Assembly (NCBI GenBank): GCA_005777805.1
Contig: SXLG01000086.1
Location: forward strand, 1-55,449
Length of the DNA: 55,449 nt
Source: Pseudomonadota bacterium
GTDB lineage: Bacteria > Desulfobacterota > Binatia > UBA12015
Direction: 5' to 3'
Shown here: in pieces, positions 1 to 10,384 of the stretch
How the letters are laid out: every line of letters begins with the position of its first letter
How positions within the stretch are numbered: the stretch's first letter is position 1
The notes under the pieces: generated by a model
Database searches by the model: none
Told to the model about the DNA's origin: nothing
What the model saw: only the letters and a program-made list of their open reading frames with translations
Translations under genes and position numbers: made by a program

Positions 1-141
1 AACGATCTGCCGCTGCGCTTCGAGCTGGGGCTCGGCGATGCGGATGCCTTCGACGAGCCGTGCGCAGCGCTCGATTTCGCCGCTGCTCCGCTGCGCGGTT
101 GCGCGCTCAACCCGGGCGCCGGGGTCCTCGCCTGCCGCTGA
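1..141 (+). CDS. C-terminal end of an unidentified protein (5' truncated)
   Basis: Reading from base 1 in frame 1 gives 46 residues that end in a TGA at 139-141; the start lies outside the window. The fragment is acidic then Ala-rich and holds three cysteines, the last two residues before the stop being Cys-Arg. I do not recognise the family. Cysteine-containing exported proteins recur in this window, so a secreted protein is possible but not shown. The open frame and the codon choice (mostly G or C in third position) support real coding sequence. Confidence 0.45.
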   Translation, partial: NDLPLRFELGLGDADAFDEPCAALDFAAAPLRGCALNPGAGVLACR

Positions 142-225
142 GGGTGGTTCGATAGGCCACGCACGCCATCCGAGCGCCCGCCCGGCGCTGCGCTGCGGTC
201 GGGGAGGGCGCCTCCCGTGCCGGCT

Positions 226-391
226 GATCTCACCCGAACGCGCCTGCTGCAGGTAGCCGGTCGCCAGTTGCCGCGCCCGGCGGTCGGCGCGTGCCGGGGA
301 ATTTCGCCCGAGCGCGTCGGTGGTGAGGAGCGGAGGTGGCGTTCTGTCGCCCGCCCGGCGAATCAGCGTGCCATGAAGTTGCCCGCGATCG
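226..391. repeat. Degenerate direct repeats, period 74-75 bp, in the 142-586 spacer
   Basis: Bases 142-586 hold no recognisable gene. Three similar blocks lie at about 226-242, 300-316 and 375-391, each with a CCCG core (233, 307 and 382) followed by a GCG-containing stretch. The spacing is 74 and 75 bp. Similarity is moderate and the flanks diverge. The only AT-rich patch of the spacer is 569-588 (ATTATATTTATTATATT), just before the decayed gene; it could be an old promoter. Confidence 0.4.
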
Positions 392-586
392 CGGACCGCC
401 ACTTCGCCTGGAACCGGCGCTGGCCTGAGCGAACGAGATTGCCATGAGGGCGACCGTGGAGCCGCCGGCAGGGGCGGCCGCCGCTCGAATCGGGCGACGA
501 CGCAGGCGCAGGCGGCGCGGGTTTCGCCAACCTGGTTTGCGAGCTGGCCTCGAGCCGGTCTCTGCTCCCTGATTATATTTATTATA

Positions 587-1145
587 TTGTCGTGGCGCTG
601 GCTGACCGTCGCGGACACCTCGTCGGCGGTCGGGCGGAATGCCGCGGACGAGCCGCTCATCGTCTGGACCCTCGGCTGGGTCCGGACGGCCTTGCTGAAT
701 CATCCGGGCCAGCTTTTCGACGCGCCGATCAACTACCCGGCCCGGCTCCAGCTCGCGGGCAGCGAGCACCTGCTTTCGAGCCAGCTTCTCTTCCTGCCGC
801 TTCAGACTCTGGTCGGCAATCATTTTCTCGCCGCCGACCTGACGCGTTTCGTTACCTATCCACTGGCGTCACTGGCGATGCAGCGCCTGCTGCTGCTCGC
901 GGGGCACACGGGCTACCAGCCGCCCCACCGGGGCGTGCTCGTCCGTCATCTCATGGCGGGAAATCGCGAGACCCTGCAAGAGATTATAGATATGACGGGT
1001 TTGCGCTGGGTGCTCCTTCAACCCGATATGGACTGGGACGGCGGGCGAAATGTTCAGCGCGAAACCTTGATGGCCGCTACAGACTTGACCCTGCGGGGTT
1101 CGTACCAGGGCTGGGATCTCCTCGAGGTAGGGCTTCGCCCGCGAC
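587..1145 (+). pseudogene. Collapsed remnant of a polytopic membrane glycosyltransferase-like protein
   Basis: The first ~90 codons (WTLGWVRTALLNHP, INYPARL, GSEHLLSSQLLFLPL) resemble the N-terminal loop and first membrane segments of large bacterial PMT/YfhO-like membrane proteins. The next ~75 codons (LQEIIDMTGLRWVLL, GWDLLEVGL) resemble the soluble domain normally found hundreds of residues later. The many transmembrane helices that should separate them are missing, so this looks like an internal deletion. No good ribosome site or ATG precedes it, and the frame breaks near 1140. Family assignment is from remembered sequence patterns and is tentative. An alternative is a short unrelated protein, but the two juxtaposed domain-like pieces argue for decay. 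Confidence 0.45.
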
Positions 1146-1724
1146 ATGAGCGATGTCGAGGCTATTCGCAACGGGACCGATGCTGCGACGACGCTCCTCG
1201 GCACACCACTCGTGAAGATTGACGCGGCGATGGTGCGCGGCACGCTTGCGCTGCGCCTGCCGGCTCTCGTGCCGGCGGGCCGGCCCGTGGAGGCGTTTGC
1301 GACGGTGACCAATCGCCAGGGGCCGGCGTTCCCCGGCGTTCCCCGGCCCGGCCCGGGCCAGCATCCGCAGCTTGTGCGACTCCGTGCCGAGTGGCGCCGG
1401 GTGGACACCGCGACCGCTGGCGACGCAGAGCCGCAAGACGGCGAGATCCAGACGCTGTTTCTGGACCGGGATATCGAGCCGGGGCAACGTTTCCGGTTTC
1501 GTGGTTGGCTCGAGGCCCCCTCCCGGCCTGGTCTCTACTTGGTCGAAACCGAACTCGTCCAGGGCAGTCGGGGAGATGGCTGGCACTCGATCGGTGTCGC
1601 CAAATTCCGGCGAGAGGTCGAGGTCGAGCCTTCCACGGGAGCTGCCGTCGAACGAGATGCTCGCGCCGGGGGCCGAGAGGTCATCGGCTCGGTACCTCCG
1701 GACGGGGAGCGACATGCTGATTAG
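1146..1724 (+). pseudogene. C-terminal beta-sandwich-like remnant of the same protein
   Basis: This frame starts where the previous one loses sense, one base out of register. Residues ~35-165 look like an immunoglobulin-like accessory domain (VTNRQGPAFPGV, FLDRDIEPGQRFRF, APSRPGLYLVETEL) of the kind found at the end of some membrane glycosyltransferase-like proteins. The final ~25 residues are low-complexity. An ATG at 1146 allows independent translation, but no ribosome site is evident, and the position directly after the glycosyltransferase remnant suggests it was once part of it. The stop at 1722-1724 overlaps the ATG region of the sulfatase fragment, as expected for a former operon. Confidence 0.4.
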
Positions 1725-2085
1725 GGGAAGCTTGCGGGTGTGCGCTCTGACGCTGGTCGTCGCAGTCATCGGGGCTTTGCTTCTGCACCGACCAGCGCCG
1801 CCCGGCATTCTCCTGATCTCGATCGATTCGCGGCGCCACGATCACCTCGGCGTGAGCGGCTACGTCCGCAACACCACACCAAATCTTGATGCTCTGGCGC
1901 GGCGTGGAGTTCTCTTCCGGCAGGCCATCTCGGCCTCCTCGTGGACGTTGCCTGCCCACGTCACGTTGCTCACCGCACTGCCGCCGGAGAGCCACGGCGT
2001 CGTACGGCCCGCCGACGCACTTGCTCCGGCTGCAGTCAGCCTTGCCGAGGTCCTGCACGACGCGGGCTCGGCGATGTGCGCACCA
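1714..2085 (+). pseudogene. N-terminal fragment of a sulfatase/alkaline-phosphatase-superfamily protein
   Basis: The ATG at 1714 opens a hydrophobic N-terminal segment (ALTLVVAVIGALLL) followed by hallmarks of the sulfatase family: ILLISIDSRRHDHLG (first metal-binding Asp), NTTPNLDALARRGVLF and SSWTLPAHVTLLTAL (nucleophile region). Recognisable similarity stops near residue 125, after LAEVLHDAG, whereas the family needs about 400-500 residues for its other metal ligands. The frame then runs through unrelated sequence into the next gene without a stop. It therefore cannot encode an active enzyme. A second sulfatase remnant, also only N-terminal, lies at 32226. Confidence 0.65.
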
Positions 2086-2289
2086 GCCTCCACGACCTCA
2101 ACGCCGGCAATGCGGGGCGACCGACATGGGTGGGTGGGCGGGCTCGGTGCCGGGGGTCCGTGGTGGCGTGTGGCGTCCGAGCTTTGTCGATGGCGGAGTT
2201 CGCTGCGCCCTGCGATCCTCACGCCGGGGGGCGGGCCGGAGGGCTGCGAGCGAGTTGTCTGCCAGCGGCAGATCCGGCAGGGTCGCGCC

Positions 2290-2856
2290 ATGGCACGCAT
2301 CCCCTATCCCGATCTGGCAACTCTCCACCCAAGGGCCCGTGCCGCGCTCGAGGCCCTGCAGCCGCGCCTCAACATCTTCCGCATCCTGACCCATGCCGAG
2401 CGCAATTTTCGGCCATTGATTGAGCTCGGTGGCACGATCCTCGGACGTCAGGAATTGCCCGGCCGGGAGCGCGAACTTGCGATCCTGCTGGTCGCCGCTC
2501 TCTCGCAGGCCCGCTACGAGTGGATCCAGCACGTGCCGATTGCGCGTGCGGTCGGCGTGCGGGATGACGAGATCGGTGCTCTCGAGGCGCTCCGGTTCGA
2601 CGATCCGGTATTCGGCGTGTCCGAGCGCGCGATTCTCACCTTTACGCGCGAAGTGGTCGAGCGGACGCGCCCTTCGGATGAGGCCCTCGCCGCGCTGCGG
2701 GCGCACTACCCCGACCGACAGGTGGTCGAGCTCACGATTGCGATCGGCTTCTACATGATGATGGCCCGGGTGATGGAAGTGACCGGCATCGAGATCGATC
2801 CGGCGGCGGGTGAGGATCTGCTGCGCGGCCTCGAGCGCGGCGCGAGGGTGGATTGA
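2290..2856 (+). CDS. Carboxymuconolactone decarboxylase (AhpD-like) family protein
   Basis: This is a 188-residue, mostly helical protein of the CMD family. The segment AILLVAALSQARYEWIQH and the following HVPIARAVGVRDDEI match the subgroup that has Glu-Trp-x2-His in place of the CxxC redox motif. A peroxidase role is therefore unlikely, and a decarboxylase or uncharacterised function is more plausible. The ATG at 2290 was chosen because conserved sequence begins there (ARIPYPDL) and an AGGG lies about 8 bases upstream. The same frame is open far upstream only because it runs through the sulfatase remnant. There is no close downstream partner; 639 bases of spacer follow. Confidence 0.8.
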   Translation: MARIPYPDLATLHPRARAALEALQPRLNIFRILTHAERNFRPLIELGGTILGRQELPGRERELAILLVAALSQARYEWIQHVPIARAVGVRDDEIGALEALRFDDPVFGVSERAILTFTREVVERTRPSDEALAALRAHYPDRQVVELTIAIGFYMMMARVMEVTGIEIDPAAGEDLLRGLERGARVD

Positions 2857-3158
2857 GGACCGGTTTCGCGCGGGAGGAACCCTGGCCAGGAGGGGCGTCG
2901 TGCTGTTGCGCCAGGATTCGCCGCCGCCGGTCTCCCTCCGCGGATTCGCGCACCGCAACACGGCGCCCTTCGGCCAGGTTTGGGCGCATCGACCGCTGAC
3001 AATCCGCGTGTCGGCCGGCTGCCGAGCCTCGCTCGTTGTGGGGGGCAGGGCTCCCCGGGGGCGATTTCGCGATCTGTCGGCCGCTGGTTTGCGACCTCGC
3101 CAACGGGGACCCTGACCGCCGACTCGAGTCGGTCGTCGAGACTCGTCCGGGTTGGCGG

Positions 3159-3256
3159 CTGACCCGAACGCGGCCGCCGTCGCGCAACCCCATCCTCGAT
3201 CAACAACGAATCGCGCGTCTGGTGTTGCGGTTGACCCGAGCCGCCGCGCAACCCCA
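3159..3256. repeat. 72-bp-spaced degenerate repeat in the 2857-3495 spacer
   Basis: Bases 2857-3495 hold no convincing gene. CTGACCCGA at 3159 and TTGACCCGA at 3231 are exactly 72 bp apart. Each is followed by CGCGCAACCCCA (3181 and 3245), so the units differ by an 8-base indel. A weaker third copy may lie about 70 bp upstream, near 3080. No hairpin with a T-run was seen. Confidence 0.5.
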
Positions 3257-3495
3257 CCCGTGGGCGCTGGTTGAAGGACTCGAGAGCGGGCTCGCAACGA
3301 GCCTGCCACGGGAGGACGTCGGCGATGTCGTCGGGTCGTGGGTTTCGGGAGTGGAGTGCCGGGAGTTCGGGGACGTTCAGGGGATCTTGCGGTGCCGGCG
3401 GATCCGAAGACGGGAAGCCAAGGGCCAGCGCGTCACGCGCCGCCGGCCAAATCCGTTCGGCAGCGTGCACCGCGCTCGCGAGGAGGCCTGTCGGC

Positions 3496-6258
3496 GTGGG
3501 CACCCGCCGATCTGTCGGGCCCATTTGCGCGGCTGCTCTCGCGGTGCTGGCCTTGCTCGGCGCTGCCGCCGGAGCGACCTCGGTCGTAGCCGCCGAGCGC
3601 TCACCGGGCGTCGCAAGGCTCGCGTGGCTCGAGGGGGACGTCTCGACCTTGCGCGCTGGCGCCGGCGAGTGGGCGAGCGGCGAGATTAATGACGTCCTTG
3701 TCGCGGGCGACCGCCTTGCGGACGGGCCGGGAAGTCGGGTCGAGATCGAGACGGCGCAAGGCCTCCATCTCTGGCTCGGGGCCGCGAGCGATCTCGAGAT
3801 CATCGGCCTCGATGATGCGGCCGCGCAGTTCCGGCTGACCCAAGGCACGCTGGTGGTCGCACGGCGTGGCGGCACCGCGCGCGCAGCGGCCGGGGTTTCG
3901 GGTAGCGTGCCGCCGCTCGAAATCCTCGTCCCGGCAGGGACGCTCACGCTCTCACCGGACGCGGTGGTGCGGCTCGACGTCTCGGCCGGCGGCGCGACGA
4001 TCGCGCAGGCGCGCGCGGGTCGCGTCGTGGCCGACGTTGCTGGCCGCCGGGCGCCCCTCGACGCTCCGGGGAGCTGGCGTCTCGAGGGGCAGGGTTCGCT
4101 CGCCAGGATCGCGCGGGTGGACGATCCGCCCGATGACGAGATGGACGTCTGGGCTGCGGCCCGGCACGAGCGCTTCGCCGATGTCGCCAGCGCGGCCTAC
4201 GTCAATTCTGATATAGAAGGGATCGCCGATCTCGACGACGCCGGGGTGTGGGACGAGAATCCCGAGTACGGCTGGATCTGGCGACCGACCGTGGTGTCGG
4301 TCGGCTGGGCGCCCTATGCCGTGGGCCGCTGGGCCTGGCGCGAGCCCTGGGGCTGGACGTGGATTGACGACGCGCGCTGGGGCTGGGCCCCCTTTCATTA
4401 CGGCCGCTGGGTTCGGTCGAGTGGTGCGTGGTGGTGGGCGCCGGGGCCGCTGGTGGCGGCGGCGCCGGTGTGGGCACCGGCACTCGTCGGGTTCACCTGG
4501 GCCACTCCTGGCGTGGCGGTCTCGGTCGGCGTCGGCACGCCGTGGATCGGCTGGGTGCCTCTCGGCTGGGGGGAGCCGTGTCTGCCGTGGTGGAGTACCG
4601 GTAGCGTCGCGATCGGCACGCCGTGGTGGGGCGGCTGGTACGGCCCGCAGGTGGTCAATAATATTGTCATTGCGCCGGGCTGGCGACATCACGGGCAGGG
4701 GCACCACGGTCACGGCAACCACGGACAGCACGGTGGCCACGGCGATGGTGGTTCCCCCGGCGGGCGTCCACATCCCGGTGGTCCGCACGGCCCGGAGGAC
4801 GGCGGTCAGACGGCGGACAGGAGCCCGCTGCCCGGTGACGGCGGCGGTGATCCAGGTTCGCGGCGTGGCGACAACCGGCTACCGCAGCGTCTGCGCTGGG
4901 CCCACGAGCAGGCCGGAGCGGTAGGGGGTGCACCGGTCGATCAGCTCGACCGCGGAGCTTTCCGGCGCGCCGTGCTGCGCACGGATTCGTCTTCGCCGGA
5001 TTTGGTGCGTGCCCCGATCAATCCTCGCAATCAGGCGCGGGTCGAGACGGCCCGGCTCCCGCTGCGGGCACGCGGCGTGTCGCCGAACATGGCCTCGTAC
5101 GAGGCGCGCCGGCTGAGCCTCGGCGATCTGCAGCGGTCTCCGCTGCGTGCGGCGGGCCGCGAGCCGGATGGCTCCGCCGGGGGCCCACCGAGGCGGTTGT
5201 TGACCGGCAGTGCACCCTCGACGGCGCGCAGTCGTGAGGTGTCGCCGTCGCTGGCGCCCTCGGCGCAGCCGGCGACCCGCGGTGCAGGTGCCATGCCCGA
5301 CACGGGACGTCGCGCCATCGCTGGTCAGATGCAGCCTTCGCGGGAGGCGGTTGCGCTCTCGCCGGACTTGGCAGCAGGGCGAACTTCAAGGCGCGGTGTC
5401 TCGATCCCCCCAACCCAGGATTCGAATCGCCGTAGCGTGACGCGCTCGCCGTGGTCGTCCGGCGACGTGGCGCCCAGCGGCGGGAGCGACGAGGTGCGCC
5501 AAGATTCGAGCCCGCCACCTTCGTCGCGCAGCACGGCAACCTGGAGCGCGCCGCGTTCGCCGGCGGACAGCCGCCCGACGTGGAGTGCCCCGGGCTCGCG
5601 GGAGAGCAGCGGTACGACATGGAGTGCGCCGCGCTCGCGGGAGGGAAGCGGTACGACATGGAGTGCGCCGCGCTCGCGGGCGGGAAGCGGTACGACATGG
5701 AGTGCGCCGCGCTCGCGGGCGGACAGCACTGCGACCTGGAGTGCCCCGCGCTCGCGGGGGAGCAGCGGTACGACGTGGAGTGCCCCGCGCTCGCGGGGGA
5801 GCAGCGGTACGACGTGGAGTGCCCCGGGCTCGCGCGGGGACAGCGGTTCGGCCGGGAACGAAGGCAGCAGGTGGACGGGACGGTCTGCTCTGGGTGGTCG
5901 CGGGTCCTCGTCCGGTGGCGTGCTCAGCGCGCCTGCCCCGCGCGCGCCCGCCCAGGAATCCGTCCGGTCGTGGAGGGGTGGCTCAGTGGCGTCCCCCGCG
6001 CGGGGGTCCTGGTCGTCGGGCCTCGGGCACGCAGCGCCGCAAGGCCGCGCGACGGTCGGATCGAATGATTCTGGCGGCCGGTCTTCCTCGGCACACACGT
6101 TCGGTGGCGGCGATCGCGGCGCGAGCGGGCGTGGATTTGGTTCCGGATACGGCGCGGGCGGCGGCTATGGGGCCATGCGCTCGGCGCCTTCGCGTGGGAG
6201 TCCGAGCGCGGAGGCCGTGCCGTCTTTCGGCGGCCGGGCCGGGATTGGTTCGCGCTGA
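3496..6258 (+). CDS. Exported FecR-domain / DUF6600-like protein with a Ser-Pro-Arg repeat tail
   Basis: The GTG start at 3496 is set by AGGAGG at 3481-3486 and by the signal peptide that follows (ICAAALAVLALLGAAAG), giving 920 residues. Residues ~40-200 are FecR-like (ARLAWLEGDVSTLRAG, then LEADGLHLWLG-type strands), a domain known from surface or periplasmic stress and anti-sigma proteins. Residues ~245-390 are Trp-rich with the GWAPYAVGRWAW and GWAPFHYGRW motifs of DUF6600. A His/Gly-rich linker follows (HHGQGHHGHGNHG), then ~450 residues of low-complexity Arg/Ser/Pro sequence with eight 13-residue repeats at ~682-785 (consensus TWSAPRSRxxSGT). No FecI-type sigma factor or TonB receptor is adjacent. 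Function is unknown; a surface or envelope structural role is an inference. Confidence 0.75.
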   Translation: MGTRRSVGPICAAALAVLALLGAAAGATSVVAAERSPGVARLAWLEGDVSTLRAGAGEWASGEINDVLVAGDRLADGPGSRVEIETAQGLHLWLGAASDLEIIGLDDAAAQFRLTQGTLVVARRGGTARAAAGVSGSVPPLEILVPAGTLTLSPDAVVRLDVSAGGATIAQARAGRVVADVAGRRAPLDAPGSWRLEGQGSLARIARVDDPPDDEMDVWAAARHERFADVASAAYVNSDIEGIADLDDAGVWDENPEYGWIWRPTVVSVGWAPYAVGRWAWREPWGWTWIDDARWGWAPFHYGRWVRSSGAWWWAPGPLVAAAPVWAPALVGFTWATPGVAVSVGVGTPWIGWVPLGWGEPCLPWWSTGSVAIGTPWWGGWYGPQVVNNIVIAPGWRHHGQGHHGHGNHGQHGGHGDGGSPGGRPHPGGPHGPEDGGQTADRSPLPGDGGGDPGSRRGDNRLPQRLRWAHEQAGAVGGAPVDQLDRGAFRRAVLRTDSSSPDLVRAPINPRNQARVETARLPLRARGVSPNMASYEARRLSLGDLQRSPLRAAGREPDGSAGGPPRRLLTGSAPSTARSREVSPSLAPSAQPATRGAGAMPDTGRRAIAGQMQPSREAVALSPDLAAGRTSRRGVSIPPTQDSNRRSVTRSPWSSGDVAPSGGSDEVRQDSSPPPSSRSTATWSAPRSPADSRPTWSAPGSRESSGTTWSAPRSREGSGTTWSAPRSRAGSGTTWSAPRSRADSTATWSAPRSRGSSGTTWSAPRSRGSSGTTWSAPGSRGDSGSAGNEGSRWTGRSALGGRGSSSGGVLSAPAPRAPAQESVRSWRGGSVASPARGSWSSGLGHAAPQGRATVGSNDSGGRSSSAHTFGGGDRGASGRGFGSGYGAGGGYGAMRSAPSRGSPSAEAVPSFGGRAGIGSR
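5539..5850 (+). repeat. Eight in-frame copies of a 39-bp tandem repeat
   Basis: Eight head-to-tail 39-bp units lie inside the FecR/DUF6600 gene, each encoding a 13-residue motif starting Thr-Trp-Ser-Ala-Pro. Unit length never varies, so the frame is kept, and adjacent units differ by only a few bases. Units six and seven encode identical residues, which suggests recent copy-number change. The array lacks stops in the other two forward frames as well, so long overlapping frames there are artefacts of the repeat. Confidence 0.85.
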
Positions 6259-6307
6259 GAGCCCGCAGTGTCGAGGCTCTTCGACGAGCGCGCGGCACGG
6301 AAGAGGC

Positions 6308-6390
6308 GTGGCATCGGATTGGGCGGAGCGGCGCTTCGCGGGTGAGAGGTGAGCGGGCGGGCGGCGCTGTGGGGTGGTGGCATCGCGTTC
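6308..6390. repeat. 70-bp-spaced short repeat upstream of feoA
   Basis: GTGGCATCG followed by GATT or CGTT occurs at 6308 and 6378, 70 bp apart, within the 6259-6477 spacer. The match is short and might be chance on its own. It is listed because the spacing matches the other intergenic repeats of this window. Confidence 0.3.
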
Positions 6391-6477
6391 CCTCTTCCGG
6401 CGCGCCGAGGGGCTGGATCGGTCACGGTCCCCGCGCAGATGCCTATTGACAGACGCGGTTCGGCAGGGTCTCTTCGT

Positions 6478-6492
6478 TGAAAATGGTTTTCA
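6478..6492 (+). promoter_or_regulatory. Fur-box-like operator overlapping the feoA start
   Basis: TGAAAATGGTTTTCA is an inverted repeat of two 6-base arms (TGAAAA / TTTTCA) around three bases. It closely matches the core of known Fur boxes (TGAAAATGATTTTCA-like). A TTGACA hexamer at 6446-6451 could be a -35 element, although no clear -10 follows at 17 bp. The operator overlaps the candidate feoA start codons (TTG 6477, ATG 6483), so repression by iron-loaded Fur is the likely control of feoAB. Confidence 0.7.
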
Positions 6493-6835
6493 ATTTCAGC
6501 GAAACCGTGCGTCCCCTCTCGACTTTGCGCCCCGGCGAGCGTGGCCGGATCGCTCCCGGCGCCGCGCTGACCGGCCGGCTCGCCGATCTGGGCTTCGTGC
6601 CGGGGACGGACGTCACGGTGCTGCGGCGTGCGCCCTTCGGCGATCCGATCGAGGTCGAGCTGCGTGGCTACCGGATCTGCCTGCGCGAGTCGCAGCTCCG
6701 TGCTCTGTCGGTCACGCTGCATGGTGCGATGGCGCTGGCGACGGTGCGCGGGGTCGCGCGTGTCGCGGACGGCGCCGAGGCCTCGCCGCGGGCGACGCCG
6801 AGCGGCGAGGGACACGTGCCCGCGAAGAGGCGCGC

Positions 6836-6839
<4 letters not shown>
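6483..6839 (+). CDS. feoA: Ferrous iron transport protein A
   Basis: This small SH3-fold FeoA protein of about 118 residues is thought to assist FeoB at the inner membrane. The family pattern is clear: LRPGERGRI, ADLGFVPGTDVTVL, APFGDPIEVELRGY and ICLRESQLRAL. Residues after ~85 are a non-conserved tail. The start is uncertain: ATG 6483 sits inside the Fur box, TTG 6477 is in frame just before it with AGGG about 10 bases upstream, and GTG 6507 would leave only the conserved core. The gene ends in an ATGA overlap with feoB, so the two are translationally coupled. Confidence 0.88.
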
Positions 6840-8752
<1,913 letters not shown>

Positions 8753-8934
8753 GACGACGGGGCGAGCTGCCCGAGAGACTGTGCCGCCGGGAGCGCGGGC
8801 TGGGGGCCGGCACGAATTCCGGAGGACTGGCGTCAAGGATTGACGCATTGGGTCCACGATTTCGGGCTGCAGGAGATGACCGCGACCGGGGTCAAGGAGT
8901 GGGGAGGCCGCATGTGGAGTGGCCTCGTCGCTTC

Positions 8935-9975
8935 TCAGTTCGCGGGAGGAGACTCGGCGGCACCGTCGGCCCCGGGTGGCGCGAGTGTCGCGATGGCCGG
9001 GGGCCGGTGGATTTTGTAGCGGGCGCGGAGGGCTGCGATGGCCGCGGTCAGGCGCGCGTCATGGCGCTCGGTGCGAAGCGCGAGTCGTACCTGGGTTTCG
9101 ACCTGTTCGAACACCGGCGGCGTTGCCGGGAGCCGTGCCTGGACGCGGACGAGGTGCGGGCCGAAGGCGGAGGCGATCGGTCCCTGCCAAGAGCCCGGTT
9201 CGAGTTGCATCGCGGCGCGGGCGAAGTCCGCACCGAAGATCGTCGCCAGGCGGGCTGCGGAGGCTTGACGCAGTTCGCCGGGCAGGGGAAGCGGCCGGGC
9301 GAGCGGGCGGGCCTCCTCGAACGAGAGCGCTCCGCCCTGAAGCTGTTCGCGCAGGGTCGGACCTGCACGGGTTGCGGGTGCGGGCAGGGGGAGCTGCTGC
9401 AGATTCACGCGCTCGGGCTGGGCGAATCGGGAAGCGTGCGCGGTGAACCAGGCGCGGCGGGTCGCGTCGTCGCCGTCGTCGGCGCTCGCGGGTGGCGCCA
9501 GTACGGCCCGCATCCGACCGGCGAGAATCCGGCGGATCAGCGGATCGCTGCGCTCGAGGCCCAGCGCGCGCGCCCGCTTGACGAGTTCCTCGGTCGTCTC
9601 TGCTTGGCGTGTGGTGCGGTCATCGACTGATTTCTGGCTCGGCTCGGGTCCGTTACCGAGAAAGCGCATCTGCTCGACCAGGCGCGCCCACACCGCCGGA
9701 TCGTTGCGACCTAGATCGCGCCGACGCGCTTCCTGGGCCAGCATCTCCTCCTCGATGGCGGCCTCGACGAGTGCCGCCCGGGTGGCCGGGTCGGCCACCC
9801 GGGCCGTGTGCCTCTCCCAGGCGCGGACGAGCCGTGCCGCCTCAGCGTGCGTGAAGGTGACCTGCCGGCACTCGGTGGCCTCGATGGGCGCCGCGTTGAA
9901 CGGTTGCTCGAGGGCGCGCGCGAGGCCGAAGAGCACGGCCCCGAGCGCCACGAACTGTACGAGAGGAACGCGCAC
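8935..9975 (-). CDS. Membrane-anchored parvulin-like (PpiC/SurA type) peptidyl-prolyl isomerase
   Basis: This protein of about 346 residues has one N-terminal membrane segment (LVQFVALGAVLFGLARAL), a long helical region with SurA-like ATRAALVEAAIEEEMLAQEA, and a C-terminal region resembling the parvulin fold (RVNLQQLPLP; ELRQASAARLATIFG; PGSWQGPIASAFGPHLVRV). The last motif matches the family signature around the substrate groove. The GTG at 9975 was preferred because upstream sequence belongs to a 72-bp repeat array; the frame itself is open to 10095. It probably acts in the periplasm on envelope protein folding. Convergent with feoB and divergent from the acyl-CoA ligase. Confidence 0.7.
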   Translation of the reverse strand: MRVPLVQFVALGAVLFGLARALEQPFNAAPIEATECRQVTFTHAEAARLVRAWERHTARVADPATRAALVEAAIEEEMLAQEARRRDLGRNDPAVWARLVEQMRFLGNGPEPSQKSVDDRTTRQAETTEELVKRARALGLERSDPLIRRILAGRMRAVLAPPASADDGDDATRRAWFTAHASRFAQPERVNLQQLPLPAPATRAGPTLREQLQGGALSFEEARPLARPLPLPGELRQASAARLATIFGADFARAAMQLEPGSWQGPIASAFGPHLVRVQARLPATPPVFEQVETQVRLALRTERHDARLTAAIAALRARYKIHRPPAIATLAPPGADGAAESPPAN

Positions 9976-10157
9976 CAAATCCGTTGCCCGGTTCGGGGAC
10001 CGATTTCCTGGTCGCCGGCGAAGGCGCGACCACAGCGGAACGCGTGACGGGTCCGTCGTCCCGTTCGAGTCTCGGTCGCGCTCGCCTGATCGCATTTGGG
10101 CTCACCATCGAGGGCGCAGCTGGCCCTGCATCCGGATCGCGTCTCTATCGCGCTCGC
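9966..10157. repeat. Three 72-bp degenerate repeat units between two divergent genes
   Basis: Read on the minus strand, three consecutive units begin at 10157, 10085 and 10013, exactly 72 bp apart with no indel. A shared core such as GCGAGCGCGA(C/T)AGAGAC-like sequence at 10157 and 10085 recurs more weakly in the third. The third unit runs into the proposed start codon of the isomerase gene. The remaining spacer to 10384 holds no gene that I can support. Confidence 0.6.
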
Positions 10158-10384
10158 GTTGGCCCGGCCACAGGCGAGCGGCCCCGCCGCCACGGGCGAC
10201 TCGCGTGGCGCAACCCAAAACGCGCCAGGCCGCACGCCGCGCGGGGGAGAGGGGCGCGGCTTCCCGCGTGGGCGTGGTCCTCGTGGCGGGCGGGGTGCGT
10301 CGTTGTCCACCGCAAAGCGGCCGATTAGCGTGCCCTTCGCTGCCGGCGGGGGCTCCGCAGGCGCGACCGGCCGGGAGGGCAGAC

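Noticed and set aside
5451..6352. Long plus-strand frames overlapping the 39-bp repeat array
   Set aside because: Unit length is divisible by three, so lack of a stop in one unit keeps every frame open. Only the FecR/DUF6600 frame has upstream domains and a start site.
9443..10384. A 314-codon N-terminal extension of the acyl-CoA ligase
   Set aside because: It runs antisense to the isomerase gene and through the 72-bp repeats. GGAGGG before GTG 10385 and the family's normal N-terminus fix the later start.
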